Counted from the first letter of the stretch, positions 27,501-40,160 are shown. The stretch: DNA of 64,000 nucleotides from Paramecium pentaurelia (GCA_905183005.1 CAJJDO010000118.1:229073-293072); one strand, 5' to 3'. Made by a program: numbers and translations. Notes: generated from the sequence alone by a model not told the origin.

Positions 27501-28323
27501 CGAATTAAATTAATATTAATTAATAATCAAATATATTCCACCTCTTTAATATTATGATAAAAATACAAAAATAAACTCATTATCATCTAAAAATTAGTTT
27601 ATTCAATTTAGAATTATTTTATTCTCAGTATATTTTTTCTTTTACTTTATATTAATAAACAAAGGATAATTTTAATTTGAAACTTATGATTAAAACTTTG
27701 TCCTTCTATAAATAAATAAGAAAAAAGAACTATTTTATTCTCATAAAATCTTCAACTAACTTTAGGCTATATTATTTTGCTTATATATCTTTTTTTTTAA
27801 TTATAACAATAAATAGTTTTAAATTTAATGATAAAGCATAAGTTTTTAATATATCTCTCTTCCTAATTTTATAGTTTCTCTAGGATAATGAATAGTACTT
27901 ATATAAATATAAAATGAAAAACTCTCCTATTTTATTTAGTCTTCATCTCAATAATATTTAAAAAATGATATATATATATATATAGAAATTATTTTAATAA
28001 CCACTGTGGGAAAAAAAAACTGTGAATTATCTAAATATACATTAAAAATTCAATTTGAATAGTTATCCCTTTTTAAATTTGAGATAGATATATATCAAAG
28101 TTTCAGTCAGTCACTAGACCTATAATTTTAAATACTGGTGCATCATTTTATAATTTTGGTTACAAATTGCGATTTTGCAATTTAATAATTTTCATATTAT
28201 AAAAATAACAAACAATCAGTTATCTCAATTTCATATAGGTAGAAGTTAGATATGAAATTAAATAATTTTACCTTTCATAAATTAGATTGTGTAATTATTT
28301 GTGTTATTAAATAAACTTATTTA

Positions 28324-28974
28324 TCATTTTTCAAACAACTCATTGCTTAAGATAAATTATTATTTGAAATATTTATCAATAATTAAATTCTAAATTAGTT
28401 TTTCATTTTTTGTTAGGATCCATAATTATGTTTAGTATTCTAAATATTATTAACATTAATGTAATATTATTTAGAAATGCATTATAGATTTCATACTAAA
28501 ATAACCAAGATATTCAAAATTATTCCCCCAAACAAATTCTGGATATTCATATTTGGTATTTGGATCTTAGGCTTTTGGGATGTAAAAGAATTAGGCATTT
28601 ATGAAAATATCTTGTTCTATATTGAATTAAACCAAAGGTATGATGATTTGTAGACAAAATATTTTACCTTTTTTTTTACTTATTAAAGTACTTTTCAATA
28701 ATTTCAAAAAACAAATTACTGAAAATATTAATGTAAACAAAGAAATACAATATCTTTTTATATTTTAACGGAAGCTTCCAAAAAATAAGAAATAAATTTT
28801 TAAATATTACTTAAAATTAACTTTTGTAAATCTATTATAAATTATATGGTATTTATTTGTTATTAACTATTAAAATCCATAAGGTCCTAAAAATAAACCG
28901 TAAGTTTGTAAGCCAAATCTGTCTATTAATAAAACTACTCCACCATAATAATTTAAACTATCTTGTGTCATCAT
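28324..28974 (-). CDS. Unknown 216-aa protein with one probable TM helix
   Basis: Uninterrupted ciliate-code frame of 217 codons, from the ATG at 28974 (a second ATG follows directly) to TGA at 28324-28326. The N-terminus reads MMTQDSLNYYGGVVLLIDRF and continues GLQTYGLFLGPYG. A hydrophobic helix (CISLFTLIFSVICFLKLL) lies near residues 80-100, and the later part has YPEFVWGNNFEYLGYF. I recognise no family. Length alone is weak evidence with this code, but the glycine- and aromatic-rich composition of the start is unlike random AT-rich sequence. The overlap copy at 29549-30231 differs by a 32-bp insertion that would break it. Confidence 0.45.
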
Positions 28975-29548
28975 AATAGAAATCTAAATTAAAAATTAAG
29001 TATAAAAAAGGATATGGATCAATTGTTATCTAATTTTGGATACAGGAAATGACCCTATTAAGAGCATTTTAGTAAAGAATTTTCAATTATTTAATTTATA
29101 ATTTGAGTAATCAGAGAAAAACTTAAGATCAGTTGATAAGGGCGAGAATCTAAAATTTTAATTAAGGTTAAGTTTAATTATGAGGGTTTTACTACAAGGG
29201 TCTGAGTAAAATTGTATATATGATAACATTATGATTATTTTNAACTGTGAATTATCTAAATATACATTAAAAATTCAATTTGAATAGTTATCCCTTTTTA
29301 AATTTGAGATAGATATATATCAAAGTTTCAGTCAGTCACTAGACCTATAATTTTAAATACTGGTGCATCATTTTATAATTTTGGTTACAAATTGCGATTT
29401 TGCAATTTAATAATTTTCATATTATAAAAATAACAAACAATCAGTTATCTCAATTTCATATAGGTAGAAGTTAGATATGAAATTAAATAATTTTACCTTT
29501 CATAAATTAGATTGTGTAATTATTTGTGTTATTAAATAAACTTATTTA

Positions 29549-30231
29549 TCATTTTTCAAACAACTCATTGCTTAAGATAAATTATTATTTGAAATATTTA
29601 TCAATAATTAAATTCTAAATTAGTTTTTCATTTTTTGTTAGGATCCATAATTATGTTTAGTATTCTAAATATTATTAACATTAATGTAATATTATTTAGA
29701 AATGCATTATAGATTTCATACTAAAATAACCAAGATATTCAAAATTATTCCCCCAAACAAATTCTGGATATTCATATTTGGTATTTGGATCTTAGGCTTT
29801 TGGGATGTAAAAGAATTAGGCATTTATGAAAATATCTTGTTCTATATTGAATTAAACCAAAGGTATGATGATTTGTAGACAAAATATTTTACCTTTTTTT
29901 TTACTTATTAAAGTACTTTTCAATAATTTCAAAAAACAAATTACTGAAAATATTAATGTATTAAAATATTATAAGAAAAATATCTTAATGTAAACAAAGA
30001 AATACAATATCTTTTTATATTTTAACGGAAGCTTCCAAAAAATAAGAAATAAATTTTTAAATATTACTTAAAATTAACTTTTGTAAATCTATTATAAATT
30101 ATATGGTATTTATTTGTTATTAACTATTAAAATCCATAAGGTCCTAAAAATAAACCGTAAGTTTGTAAGCCAAATCTGTCTATTAATAAAACTACTCCAC
30201 CATAATAATTTAAACTATCTTGTGTCATCAT
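29549..30231 (-). pseudogene. Second assembly copy of the 216-aa ORF, frame broken by 32-bp insertion
   Basis: Same sequence as 28324-28974 shifted by 1225 bases, except for 32 extra bases at 29959-29990. The insertion is not a multiple of three and brings an early in-frame TGA shortly after it. It most likely represents the same locus in a different molecule or rearrangement state, not a true paralogue. Confidence 0.6.
29959..29990. mobile_element. TA-bounded 32-bp presence/absence segment, candidate IES
   Basis: Absent from the first copy, where ATTAATGTAAACAAAG reads through, and present in the second, where 32 bases starting TATTAAAATATT and followed by TA are inserted. Precise excision would leave a single TA and restore the frame. 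The ends match the TAYAGYNR consensus only moderately at one side (TACATTAA) and poorly at the other. The junction carries an 8-base direct repeat, TTAATGTA, so a slippage or assembly origin is possible. Confidence 0.45.
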
Positions 30232-30566
30232 AATAGAAATCTAAATTAAAAATTAAGTATAAAAAAGGATATGGATCAATTGTTATCTAATTTTGGATAC
30301 AGGAAATGACCCTATTAAGAGCATTTTAGTAAAGAATTTTCAATTATTTAATTTATAATTTGAGTAATCAGAGAAAAACTTAAGATCAGTTGATAAGGGC
30401 GAGAATCTAAAATTTTAATTAAGGTTAAGTTTAATTATGAGGGTTTTACTACAAGGGTCTGAGTAAAATTGTATATATGATAACATTATGATTATTTTTT
30501 TCAAGTTTACAATTAATTTACCTAAGATTTAGGGAATAAAGGGAAACAATCAGGATAACAAAAAAT

Positions 30567-32702
30567 TCAATTTGTAATTTTAAATACCAAGATAAAAATC
30601 ATTTAAAATCCGATTATATGAATACTTTATAATTACTTAAATTGTAAAAATTAATTTTCCTTAAATAAGATAGTTTTAATAAAAAAGAGATGTGAAATTA
30701 AATATATTTCTTAAATAACATTCAATCGTAAATTTTTTCGCCTCTTAATATAAATATTTATCTTTTACATTTTCAAACTTGTTTTATCACAGCATAATCT
30801 TATTTCTTCCCATAATTCAATCTTTTTCCCATGGCTATATTCTCCTTTATGAATTATTGATTAACTTCTAAAAATATAATTCACAAATAAAACTACGAGA
30901 AATTATCGCATACATCAACCCAACTACCATGTTTCAAATTTTGGTTGTCATAAGTTCCGCCACCACTTAAAAATTAACTTTGTTAAAAAATACATATTAT
31001 GAAAGTCATCAAACTAGTGAGATCTAAATTTTATGTCCCATTTGCCAATCTTTCTACCATTCTAATATAAGCCCTGATAAAGGACTTCATTGTGACTAAT
31101 TTAAATCTTGAATTAAAATAAAACTTCGAAAAATAATCACTCAATTCTATCCAATTACCATATTTAACACTTTCATCATTATATGATCCACCACCTCTAT
31201 CATATTTATATATATATAATAGTTACATTTATTTAAATGGATAATTACTCGAATATTTGTAATGGATTTCCCATTTTCCAATTTTTTTATCTTTTTTGTA
31301 TTCTCCATAATATGTGACCTCACTTTACATACTTTTATGATAATAGTATTAATACTTCCGATAATTCCCACTCAATTCCAGCCAAATACCGTTTTTATGT
31401 TCTTATTCATCATAAGATCCATAACCACTAAGAATTGTAAATTTATTTTTACATTTTTTCAAATTGTAAATCATTCTTAACTTTAATATCCCATTTCCCA
31501 ATTTTTTTACCATTTTAATATTGACCTTCATAAATTACTTAGCCATCACTATAATCAAACTATTATTATTCAAACCTCAAAAAGTTTTTGGTTACTTCAA
31601 CCCATCTTCCATTTTTATATCCTTCGATACTATATATGCCACATCCACTATGATTATTTAATAATTATAATCTACATTAAATAAAATGGCCTATTACTTT
31701 ATTTCTAATAATGAATTTCCCATATACCACATTTCCTACCGCTTTTATATTCACCACAATATATGATTTATGATTCTCTAAAAATTAATTTTTCATAATC
31801 TAAACTTTTAAAAATCATCACTTAACTCAATCCACTTTCCATTCTTTTAACCTTGCTGATCATATTACTCCTATCCTCTATAAATTAATTTGTATATTTA
31901 TAATTTACATTAGTTCTAAATTCCCTTTCTTTTTACATCCGTTAAGGTTAAGGAAAATAGCCAACCTTTTTCTATTAATATCCCAAGTACCAATCTTTTT
32001 ACCATTAAGATATTCTCCTTAAAATATTATTTAATTATCACTAATTATTTATTGACATAAACACTATATACCATTAAAAATAATTGCACAATTCAATCCA
32101 TTAACCGTTTTTCTAACCTTATTGATCATAAAATCCTCCACCACTTTGATCATATATTATAAATTACATCAGTTTATTTTGATAAATGGTATTCCATATC
32201 CCTATTCTCATACCATTTATATATTCTCCTTATTCATAAACTTATGCTTTTCTATTTCAATAAAAAATGACAAATACTCAAAATAATTCTTAAATATTTC
32301 TTTCCATCTACCTTACTTCATCCCTTTTTAACAATACTAACCACCTACATCTAGTAATATTTCATTTTTCCATGTAGCTATCCACTTTCCAACTTTTTTT
32401 GTATCCTAATATTTTCCTAACCATTTTAAATGTTTAATTTGTTCTAAATTAAAAAAGGGCATTTCTGGATCTTCATGGCAAGAACTTAAGATAATTTCAC
32501 TAAATGTTCATTATAAATATCATTACCTTCTAATAATTTCTCCACTTGAAGATATGATTTTGATCTCTTAATTTTTTGTGAAAACGATTTTTAATTATCT
32601 TTTGTATAAAAATTACATTTCCTAATCAAAATACTCCTGATCTCTTGAAACTTCTTAAAGCTTATTAATTTAAGTTTAATCATTTTATGAAGAAATATTC
32701 AT
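30567..32702 (-). CDS. MORN-like repeat protein with about 14 introns
   Basis: ATG at 32702 (MNISSQNDQTQINKL...). After a roughly 90-residue N-terminus come about seven repeats of the type GGGxYDxxxxKxGxWIELSxxF ... YxGEYKNGKKIGKWDI, a tandem glycine/aromatic pattern resembling MORN or YwqK-type repeats and found in large ciliate families. The gene appears shattered until small introns are removed. One follows the N-terminal region (32500-32526). Every repeat has one shortly after the WIEL...F segment (for example 32252-32277 and 32041-32071) and another at the boundary before the next GGG. Lengths are 24-31 nt and each removal restores the frame. The last repeat is degenerate, and the C-terminal end, with TGA at 30567-30569, is less certain. 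MORN-like proteins often act near membranes or as scaffolds; the function here is unknown. Confidence 0.78.
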
Positions 32703-32906
32703 AATTTATTTTAATTTTTATAATTTATAAATATTATTTATAAATCAAATACTCATATTAATCGAATCTCAGTTATTATTCATCAATAGAATAAATTTTT
32801 AATCTATTTATGATACTGAATTAAAAAAGAATATTATCATTACAATTATAATTAAAACTCTTTGATTCAAAATTTTAAGGAAAAAAGTCTCAATATTCTA
32901 TTGTTG

Positions 32907-33371
32907 TCATTCTTTTTATATTTCAATATTTGTAGTTACAATCATTTTACAATATAAATAGCTAGTTATCAAATTTTATTCAAATATATCTTAATTTATG
33001 ATCCAAGAAACATTCTTATTTATTTCCCTAAATGAATTTTTAAAACAACAAATATAGGATCCTCCATTCTTATTAATAGAATCAATGGACTGCTAAAAAT
33101 TAATTGTTTGTTTAAATTATCTAATACCAATCCTACTCTTTTTGGCGCATCCAATGTTTTTATTATCATATATTGCTATAATAATATAAACCAAAAAATG
33201 ACCCGATGATATTATTGAATCAATTATGCATTCATTTGAATGATAAAAGCGTTTAATTATTTCTGTTCTGTCTGTAAATAAATACTCAGCCTTATAAGCC
33301 TTATAATAACAACTATTTAATTTATCTAAAATATCTAATGTTTTACTTAAAAATAGAATTATAAGAAACAA
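32907..33371 (-). CDS. Low-confidence open frame without a start
   Basis: Ciliate-code frame ending in TGA at 32907-32909 and open upstream to about 33400, with no ATG at its 5' side. It includes FYHSNECIIDSIISSGHFLVY and GGSYICCFKNSF. No domain recognised. It lies between the MORN-like gene and the divergent 301-aa gene; it could be a missed multi-exon gene, a remnant, or chance. Confidence 0.2.
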
Positions 33372-33505
33372 TATTTCCCCTTTTTGTAATATTCTGGTTC
33401 TCTGTCATCTACTTTAAAGGAGCAATAAAAGAATTTATATTACAAGAAAGGAATCAATGAAGAAATTAAAAAAGTTTTATTAATAAGTGAACAATTTTTA
33501 AAATA

Positions 33506-34470
33506 ATGAAAAATTCATTTTTTTTTATTAGATGCCACAAACTGATTAATCTTTTCAACTTTATATTGCTATAATATCTCTTTAAAGAAACAGCATTAAT
33601 AAGATCTACCTAACCTGTGAATCGAGGCAAAATCATAGAAGGAAGTTCGAAGACCAATCAACATTATTATGAAAGAAAAGTTACCAATTATAAAAACCAG
33701 ATTAGTAATATGGTAAATTGATAGAAGATAAATAACAATAAGGGTTAAAATAATCTAGCTAAAGTAGAGATATTTATGAAAATTAAACACCAGATGATTA
33801 GGTCGATAAGATTATAGGGCAACTTTTTAGCTCTAAATAATTGAGAGAAAAATTATACAAGAATAATCAAAAAGAAATCATTATTTTAATTATAATAACA
33901 GCCTTAGAGAGTAAATATCAATAAATAATATAATACCTAATTAATATTAGTAGCCTTGAAATTAAACCTGATAATGATTTCAATTTAGACTTTGAAGAGG
34001 ATAATTATAGGCCATCAAATTTATATAATATATCATAACTTACGATGAACAAGTATAGATTCATAAATTCATCAAAATTTGCCGATAATAAAAAATTATA
34101 TAAGTAAAAAAAATTTGGTAAACTAATAAAAGCTTCAATTTAACTTGTTATTAAATTATCTGAAATTTTATTATTAAAAATGAAGTTGTATAATTAGAAA
34201 TTTAAGAAAAAATTAAGGAGAAAACTCTATACAGACTGCTGTGAATAAAGAAGTTTTTCCCATTTGAAGGATGATCCATTTATTCTGTTTCATAGATAAG
34301 GATCCCTCTAAACAATAATTAACTTTATATACGATGAATTTCCAAAAAAGGATTAATTTTGGAGGTATTGAGTTAATTTTTGAGTATCATCCAATAGCTT
34401 TACTTATGTGAAGATTATCAGGTTTCTCAAATTCTTCTTTAGCTCAATCAAAGCAACTCCATTCATTTGA
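33506..34470 (+). CDS. Unknown 301-aa lysine-rich protein, left assembly copy
   Basis: ATG at 33506 (MKNSFFFIRCHKLINLF...) and TGA at 34468-34470. Removing two GT...AG introns, 33680-33705 (26 nt) and 34365-34397 (33 nt), gives exactly 302 codons. The central exon is an open stretch of over 200 codons, with charged segments such as TPDDQVDKIIGQLF and DNDFNLDFEEDNYRPSN and a basic C-terminal half. No domain is recognised. It stands upstream of a decayed LINE, but I see no reverse-transcriptase motif in it. Introns that fit the frame argue for a real gene. Confidence 0.5.
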
Positions 34471-34788
34471 TCTCATGGCAAATATTTACGATATACCCTA
34501 ACAGTTTTACGATAATTTATAAANGATAAAAGCGTTTAATTATTTCTGTTCTGTCTGTAAATAAATACTCAGCCTTATAAGCCTTATAATAACAACTATT
34601 TAATTTATCTAAAATATCTAATGTTTTACTTAAAAATAGAATTATAAGAAACAATATTTCCCCTTTTTGTAATATTCTGGTTCTCTGTCATCTACTTTAA
34701 AGGAGCAATAAAAGAATTTATATTACAAGAAAGGAATCAATGAAGAAATTAAAAAAGTTTTATTAATAAGTGAACAATTTTTAAAATA

Positions 34789-35753
34789 ATGAAAAATTCA
34801 TTTTTTTTTATTAGATGCCACAAACTGATTAATCTTTTCAACTTTATATTGCTATAATATCTCTTTAAAGAAACAGCATTAATAAGATCTACCTAACCTG
34901 TGAATCGAGGCAAAATCATAGAAGGAAGTTCGAAGACCAATCAACATTATTATGAAAGAAAAGTTACCAATTATAAAAACCAGATTAGTAATATGGTAAA
35001 TTGATAGAAGATAAATAACAATAAGGGTTAAAATAATCTAGCTAAAGTAGAGATATTTATGAAAATTAAACACCAGATGATTAGGTCGATAAGATTATAG
35101 GGCAACTTTTTAGCTCTAAATAATTGAGAGAAAAATTATACAAGAATAATCAAAAAGAAATCATTATTTTAATTATAATAACAGCCTTAGAGAGTAAATA
35201 TCAATAAATAATATAATACCTAATTAATATTAGTAGCCTTGAAATTAAACCTGATAATGATTTCAATTTAGACTTTGAAGAGGATAATTATAGGCCATCA
35301 AATTTATATAATATATCATAACTTACGATGAACAAGTATAGATTCATAAATTCATCAAAATTTGCCGATAATAAAAAATTATATAAGTAAAAAAAATTTG
35401 GTAAACTAATAAAAGCTTCAATTTAACTTGTTATTAAATTATCTGAAATTTTATTATTAAAAATGAAGTTGTATAATTAGAAATTTAAGAAAAAATTAAG
35501 GAGAAAACTCTATACAGACTGCTGTGAATAAAGAAGTTTTTCCCATTTGAAGGATGATCCATTTATTCTGTTTCATAGATAAGGATCCCTCTAAACAATA
35601 ATTAACTTTATATACGATGAATTTCCAAAAAAGGATTAATTTTGGAGGTATTGAGTTAATTTTTGAGTATCATCCAATAGCTTTACTTATGTGAAGATTA
35701 TCAGGTTTCTCAAATTCTTCTTTAGCTCAATCAAAGCAACTCCATTCATTTGA
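34789..35753 (+). CDS. Unknown 301-aa protein, right assembly copy
   Basis: Same sequence as 33506-34470 at a constant offset of 1283 bases; exons and introns are identical. Best read as the same locus, duplicated by an unmerged contig overlap. Confidence 0.5.
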
Positions 35754-35769
35754 TCTCATGGCAAATATT

Positions 35770-36810
35770 TACGATATACCCTAACAGTTTTACGATAATT
35801 TATAAACAATAAACTCTTAAACTCAATTCTTTTTATTAGGCTTTGTACCTGGATTAGGATGCGCACAACAACTAAATTCAAATATTTAAGAAATGAAATT
35901 TAAGTAAATAGGTTGCAACAAATAATATGTTCCAATATTCTTAGATTAATAAAATGCCTTTATATGATTCATAGAAATTAGATTTTAGATACTAAGAAAT
36001 AAATAAAATACTAAAATACATAAGAATAGTATTCTCTTAAAAGAAAAATTATAAGTAATAGAATGGTTATTTGAATAATTATACATGCATGCTTATATCC
36101 TATAAAAAAAAGGTTAACTTCTATAATGGAGTTCATTAAGGTCCTTTTATTTGACATATACTTTGACAAATTGGTAGATAATTAAGTAAAATAGATTAAT
36201 TAGTATGAAAATTAAATGAATTAGAATTGCAAATGGTTTATAAAGACTACTCAAAACTACAAGAATTTTCAAAGAAACTTATGATGTGGCAATCACTCCT
36301 GTTGATAAATGTGTCAAATCAGTGACACAATAATTCCTCAGCCTTTCAATAGAGTTTGGTTTTAAAGTCAATACCAGAATTCATAGTTACAAATCAAATT
36401 CTAGATCTGGATTAAAAAAAACCTAGAGAATTTAGGTTTTGCAAAAGTCAAAAAAAGTTATAATACCTTAAAGTATTTAAATCTGAGGATATATTATTGA
36501 AAATAGAAAAATACAACAATCAAAGTGACTTCTCTAATTAATCAATTATGAGATCTGTTAATAATTGTATCTCTAAGACATATGGGTTACCTTTAGAAAT
36601 CATACATTAAACCTCATTAGTATTATTTTACTCCACTTTTTTTAATTTTCAAGATAAAGAAATATTGAGCTGATAGAAATTGTATAGATTATCATTAAAA
36701 AAATTCTTCAAAATATGTGTTTAAATTCTCCATATAAGATTATTCATGATATATTATAAAATTTTGAATGTAAACATCAGCTATAGTCCTATGGAATGCC
36801 TGGGCAGATG
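35770..36810 (+). mobile_element. Decayed LINE reverse transcriptase (central and C-terminal parts)
   Basis: Several frames together carry ordered non-LTR reverse-transcriptase landmarks: FFLLGFVPGLGCAQQL near 35830 (the QxGFxxG region); VPIFLDQQNAF near 35930 (motif A, FLDxxxAFD, with the aspartate lost); FYNGVHQGPF near 36120 (the NGxxQGxxxSP motif) followed in another frame by LLFDIYFDKLVD; a distal segment with SKTYGLPLEIIHQTS near 36580; and LSLKKFFKICVQILH near 36690. In-frame TGAs and at least two frameshifts separate them, and the catalytic ADD box is not recognisable. Dead element, unrelated in exact sequence to the one at 17.2 kb. Confidence 0.65.
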
Positions 36811-36964
36811 AAAATAAAATCTAAATAATCTTTAGGGTTTAGACTAAAAAACTTGATAGGGGAGAAAGGAAGTTAGTATCATAGCCTCTACCATTAATTC
36901 TTATTCTTTTACTTTTTCCTCCACTGACAATAAATTAAAAACCTAGTCCTGATAGAAAGTCAGT

Positions 36965-37237
36965 ATGAATAGAATGTACCTCTTTGCCCTTGAAATATTG
37001 ATTCCAAAGAGGCAATCAAGAAATTACTATTACAAGATGGCCATTTGGAATCAGCCTTATTCTGGTAAGAACTGTTCGCCAGTTATTATTTTTCTTGGTA
37101 CCCTTAACTTTCCGACTAATTCATAGCTGCTCTTGCCTTTCGAGATAGGTAGTGCCTTTGAGTTACTCCTCAAGCAGAATAGGAAACTTCCAGTTTTATC
37201 AACTGAATCATTGCTCAAAACAATTTTATTTTATTGA
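36965..37237 (+). CDS. Small ORF of 90 aa, doubtful
   Basis: ATG at 36965, TGA at 37235-37237, 91 codons, in a stretch with higher GC than its surroundings. It contains PKRQSRNYYYKMAIWNQPYS and IIFLGTLNFP. No family recognised. It may be a gene fragment or LINE 3' sequence. Confidence 0.25.
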
Positions 37238-37272
37238 GCAATGTGAATAATAATATTTGGATTAATCCAAAT
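37209..37272. other. Perfect 10-bp stem-loop followed by an 18-bp palindrome
   Basis: CATTGCTCAA at 37209-37218 is the exact reverse complement of TTGAGCAATG at 37234-37243, giving a hairpin with a 15-nt loop. Twelve bases later, 37255-37272 (ATTTGGATTAATCCAAAT) is a perfect palindrome. They lie just past the LINE remnant and the small ORF. Confidence 0.6.
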
Positions 37273-40160
37273 AATTATATTAAGAAGGAATGGTTAACTT
37301 TAAAATTTGAAAGTAAATGTCAGAGTCATTTCTTAATTGGCCCAAAGTCTAAATACAGAATTTATGTTATTTTTAATTTCTCAAATCGATTTTATTCAAT
37401 ATTAAAATAAAAGAGAACCATTCCAAATTTATCATAGAATGAAGTTACTTGAATTAGAAATGATAAGAGCTAAAGCACAATTTTTATAAATTAGATTTTC
37501 ATTATACTTTAAAACAAATCACTTGCTTTTTTATTTTATCCTGAAGTAATAATAAAACAATTTTTCTATTAAATATTACTATGTTAAATAATAATTACAA
37601 TAAGAATTTTTCAAAACATCCTGAGTTTATATTTTTAGTTATTTTACATTTAAAATTAAAACGATTTAAGTGAATTATTTTTTTGAATTTTTCATAATTA
37701 AATTTAAATCTATTTCTTAATTAGTATTCTTAATTCTAGAATATAAATGACTTTGATTTTAAAATAAAATTATGTTAATTTGCATGAAAATTTATGCAGC
37801 AAATTCTAAGTACAATTAAGAATCAGAATTAAAAATATTTCTAGTTGCTTATAAATTAAATTAGCTTTTTTACTTAAGGAGATGCATTAATACTTTGACA
37901 GATTTACACTTTTTTTGATTATTTTTAATAATTATTAAATATAAATTAAGATATAGCTTTTAATAGAAAATTGTTCAAACTTTCAATTAATTAGCTTAAT
38001 GACTTTTTAAGCTGTTATTTTAGAATTAATTTGTAAAAGCTAAATTATAAAAAAACTCAATAATTTATTTAACTAGATTACTCTTCCAATTTTTTCCATT
38101 GGTGAAATGAAGAGAATTCTAACTCTTTTATGATATTTCTATAAAACAAGAATAACTGATTATTGTTCTTAAAGTAATAATAAAAAAGAGTTTTATCAGC
38201 TAGGAATGTCGAAATTTAGGTGAAAATAGTATATGAAATTATTAGACATATTAAAAATAAATTTAATGGAGTTTGATTAAAAATTGAATTTCATTGATAT
38301 ATTCATTATAATTTGAAAGATCAATAGGATCATGTGAATAGCAAATTTGTTACAAAAATTAAGTTTAAGGCTGAGTGAACTTTATATATAAATGGATTCT
38401 TAAACTAAAAGATAAATTGATTGAATAACAATCAAAAAGCAGTTTATTGGATGATATTATTAAATGCAAGATTGTCAAATCTAGAATTTTTTAATGATTA
38501 TGATATGCATAATTAAGATAGAGCATGTTAAACTGATATAAAAATTGAATATTAATTTATAATGAAAAGGATGGCTAAATAACCGTAAATTATAAAAAAC
38601 CATTTTTTGTTCTTAATTTCATTAAGGAGATTATGATTTATGTAAAAATTCACAAAAGGAGAATTATAATAATACTCATTAAGAGTGCTTAGCATACATC
38701 CTTAATCTTTACAAATATTGTGTAAATAAGTAAATAGTATTTAGTTATTAATAATCAAACTTGTATTTATATTAAGAAAATTTGATTTGAGTTTCATATA
38801 TTCTTCTCTCTGTAATTAAGTGACTTAATTGACTTGTTAGCATTTCTAAGAATACTTGTTATTTTAGTTGATTTTTTTCATTCAATTTCAACAACCTCTA
38901 TAATCAAAAGAAATAAAATTTTTATAAATTTTACTTAGTGAATGGAATTTAATGATGCTATTTTTAATTGAAATAAAAATCTGTTTTCAAAAGTAACAAT
39001 AAATACAGTTATGATAATTTTGTAAATTCATTTATTGAAAGAAGTATATGATAATAAGAACATTATTTAATAAAATCAAAAATTTTATTTATTTATAAAA
39101 GGAATATGCTTTAAGAGTGAATATGAATGGTAGTTCTATATAATTAATTTTATTTATAATAAACTAATGTCAATCCATTAATAATTTTTAATTAATTTGA
39201 GAAATTGGAGCATTTTGGAATAATCATAATAAAAATTTAGAAGTTAGTAATTCAAAATTTAAGATTGAATATTTAGGAAATTTAGAAATTTTTATAATTA
39301 AAAAATGTTTAAATAATTTATATAATCATTTAAACACTTTTTAATTATACCAATTTAATGTAATTGTTAGTAAATAAATAAAACCAATAATTCAACCTTT
39401 AAACTTTTATAGTGTTTATTTAAAAATTAATAAAGTTCCAGGTGATGTTAAATTTTTAATAAAAATTTAAATTTATAATCAATAGATACACCTGAAGCCA
39501 GCATTAAATTTACATAAAAACTATTGATAAATATTTATATCAATTTTAAAACTGAATTCTAGATCATCATATAAAGATTATTATTCTTTTAATTAACCTA
39601 CAATAATATAAAAAGAACTATAGTTTTTTTTACTAATCTATTAATACTCTTAAAATATGAAGATAATAGATCTCAATTATTAATAATAAATTTAAATTTT
39701 ATCTTCTCTATTATTGATTAAACTTTGATTATTTAATTCTAAAAATCCATTTTGTTTATTTTAGTATCATACAATTAATGCTTTTGTTTAGGCCAAGCAA
39801 AGAGTTTTTATATTATAATATACCTTACATTTAGCTATTCTTCATCGAAATGATAAATAAGATATTTTTAATATATTCGAAAAAATATTTAAATCAGTAA
39901 TGTGGAGTAATATTAAGATATTTAGAATTTTGTGGTTAAAGATAAAATTGTATTCAAAACTAATTAATGTATAAACTTAATTTTGATTAATATTAGAATC
40001 AATAATTCTTAAAAAAACTCAAAAAAATGAAGAAATTTTAATTAAAAATTAGATTGCCTATATCGAAAATTTAATATTAGCTTTAGCTTTTTCTATTGTT
40101 TTTGTATTTTGTTTTATTTATACTTAACTGTTTTATCTTTCTATATTTTCAGATATCTAG
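37273..40160. other. Nearly 2.9 kb with no gene recognised
   Basis: Extremely AT-rich, with short frames and frequent TGA in all frames examined. I found no TPR, LINE or cysteine-rich remnants. The block ends at the outer edge of the inverted repeat. Confidence 0.45.

Larger units (their letters stand above)
28018..30498. repeat. Direct copy pair 28018-29241 / 29243-30498 around a single n (assembly overlap)
   Basis: Offset is 1225 bases until the 32-bp insertion and 1257 after it. The left copy stops at the n at 29242. Outside the insertion the copies appear identical. Confidence 0.88.
33242..35806. repeat. Direct copy pair 33242-34523 / 34525-35806 around a single n (assembly overlap)
   Basis: GATAAAAGCGTTTAATT begins both copies; the left copy ends at the n at 34524. 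Offset 1283 throughout. Confidence 0.9.

Noticed and set aside
30567..32702. Frameshifted MORN pseudogene
   Set aside because: Every apparent frameshift coincides with a 24-31-nt GT...AG intron whose removal restores the repeat pattern.
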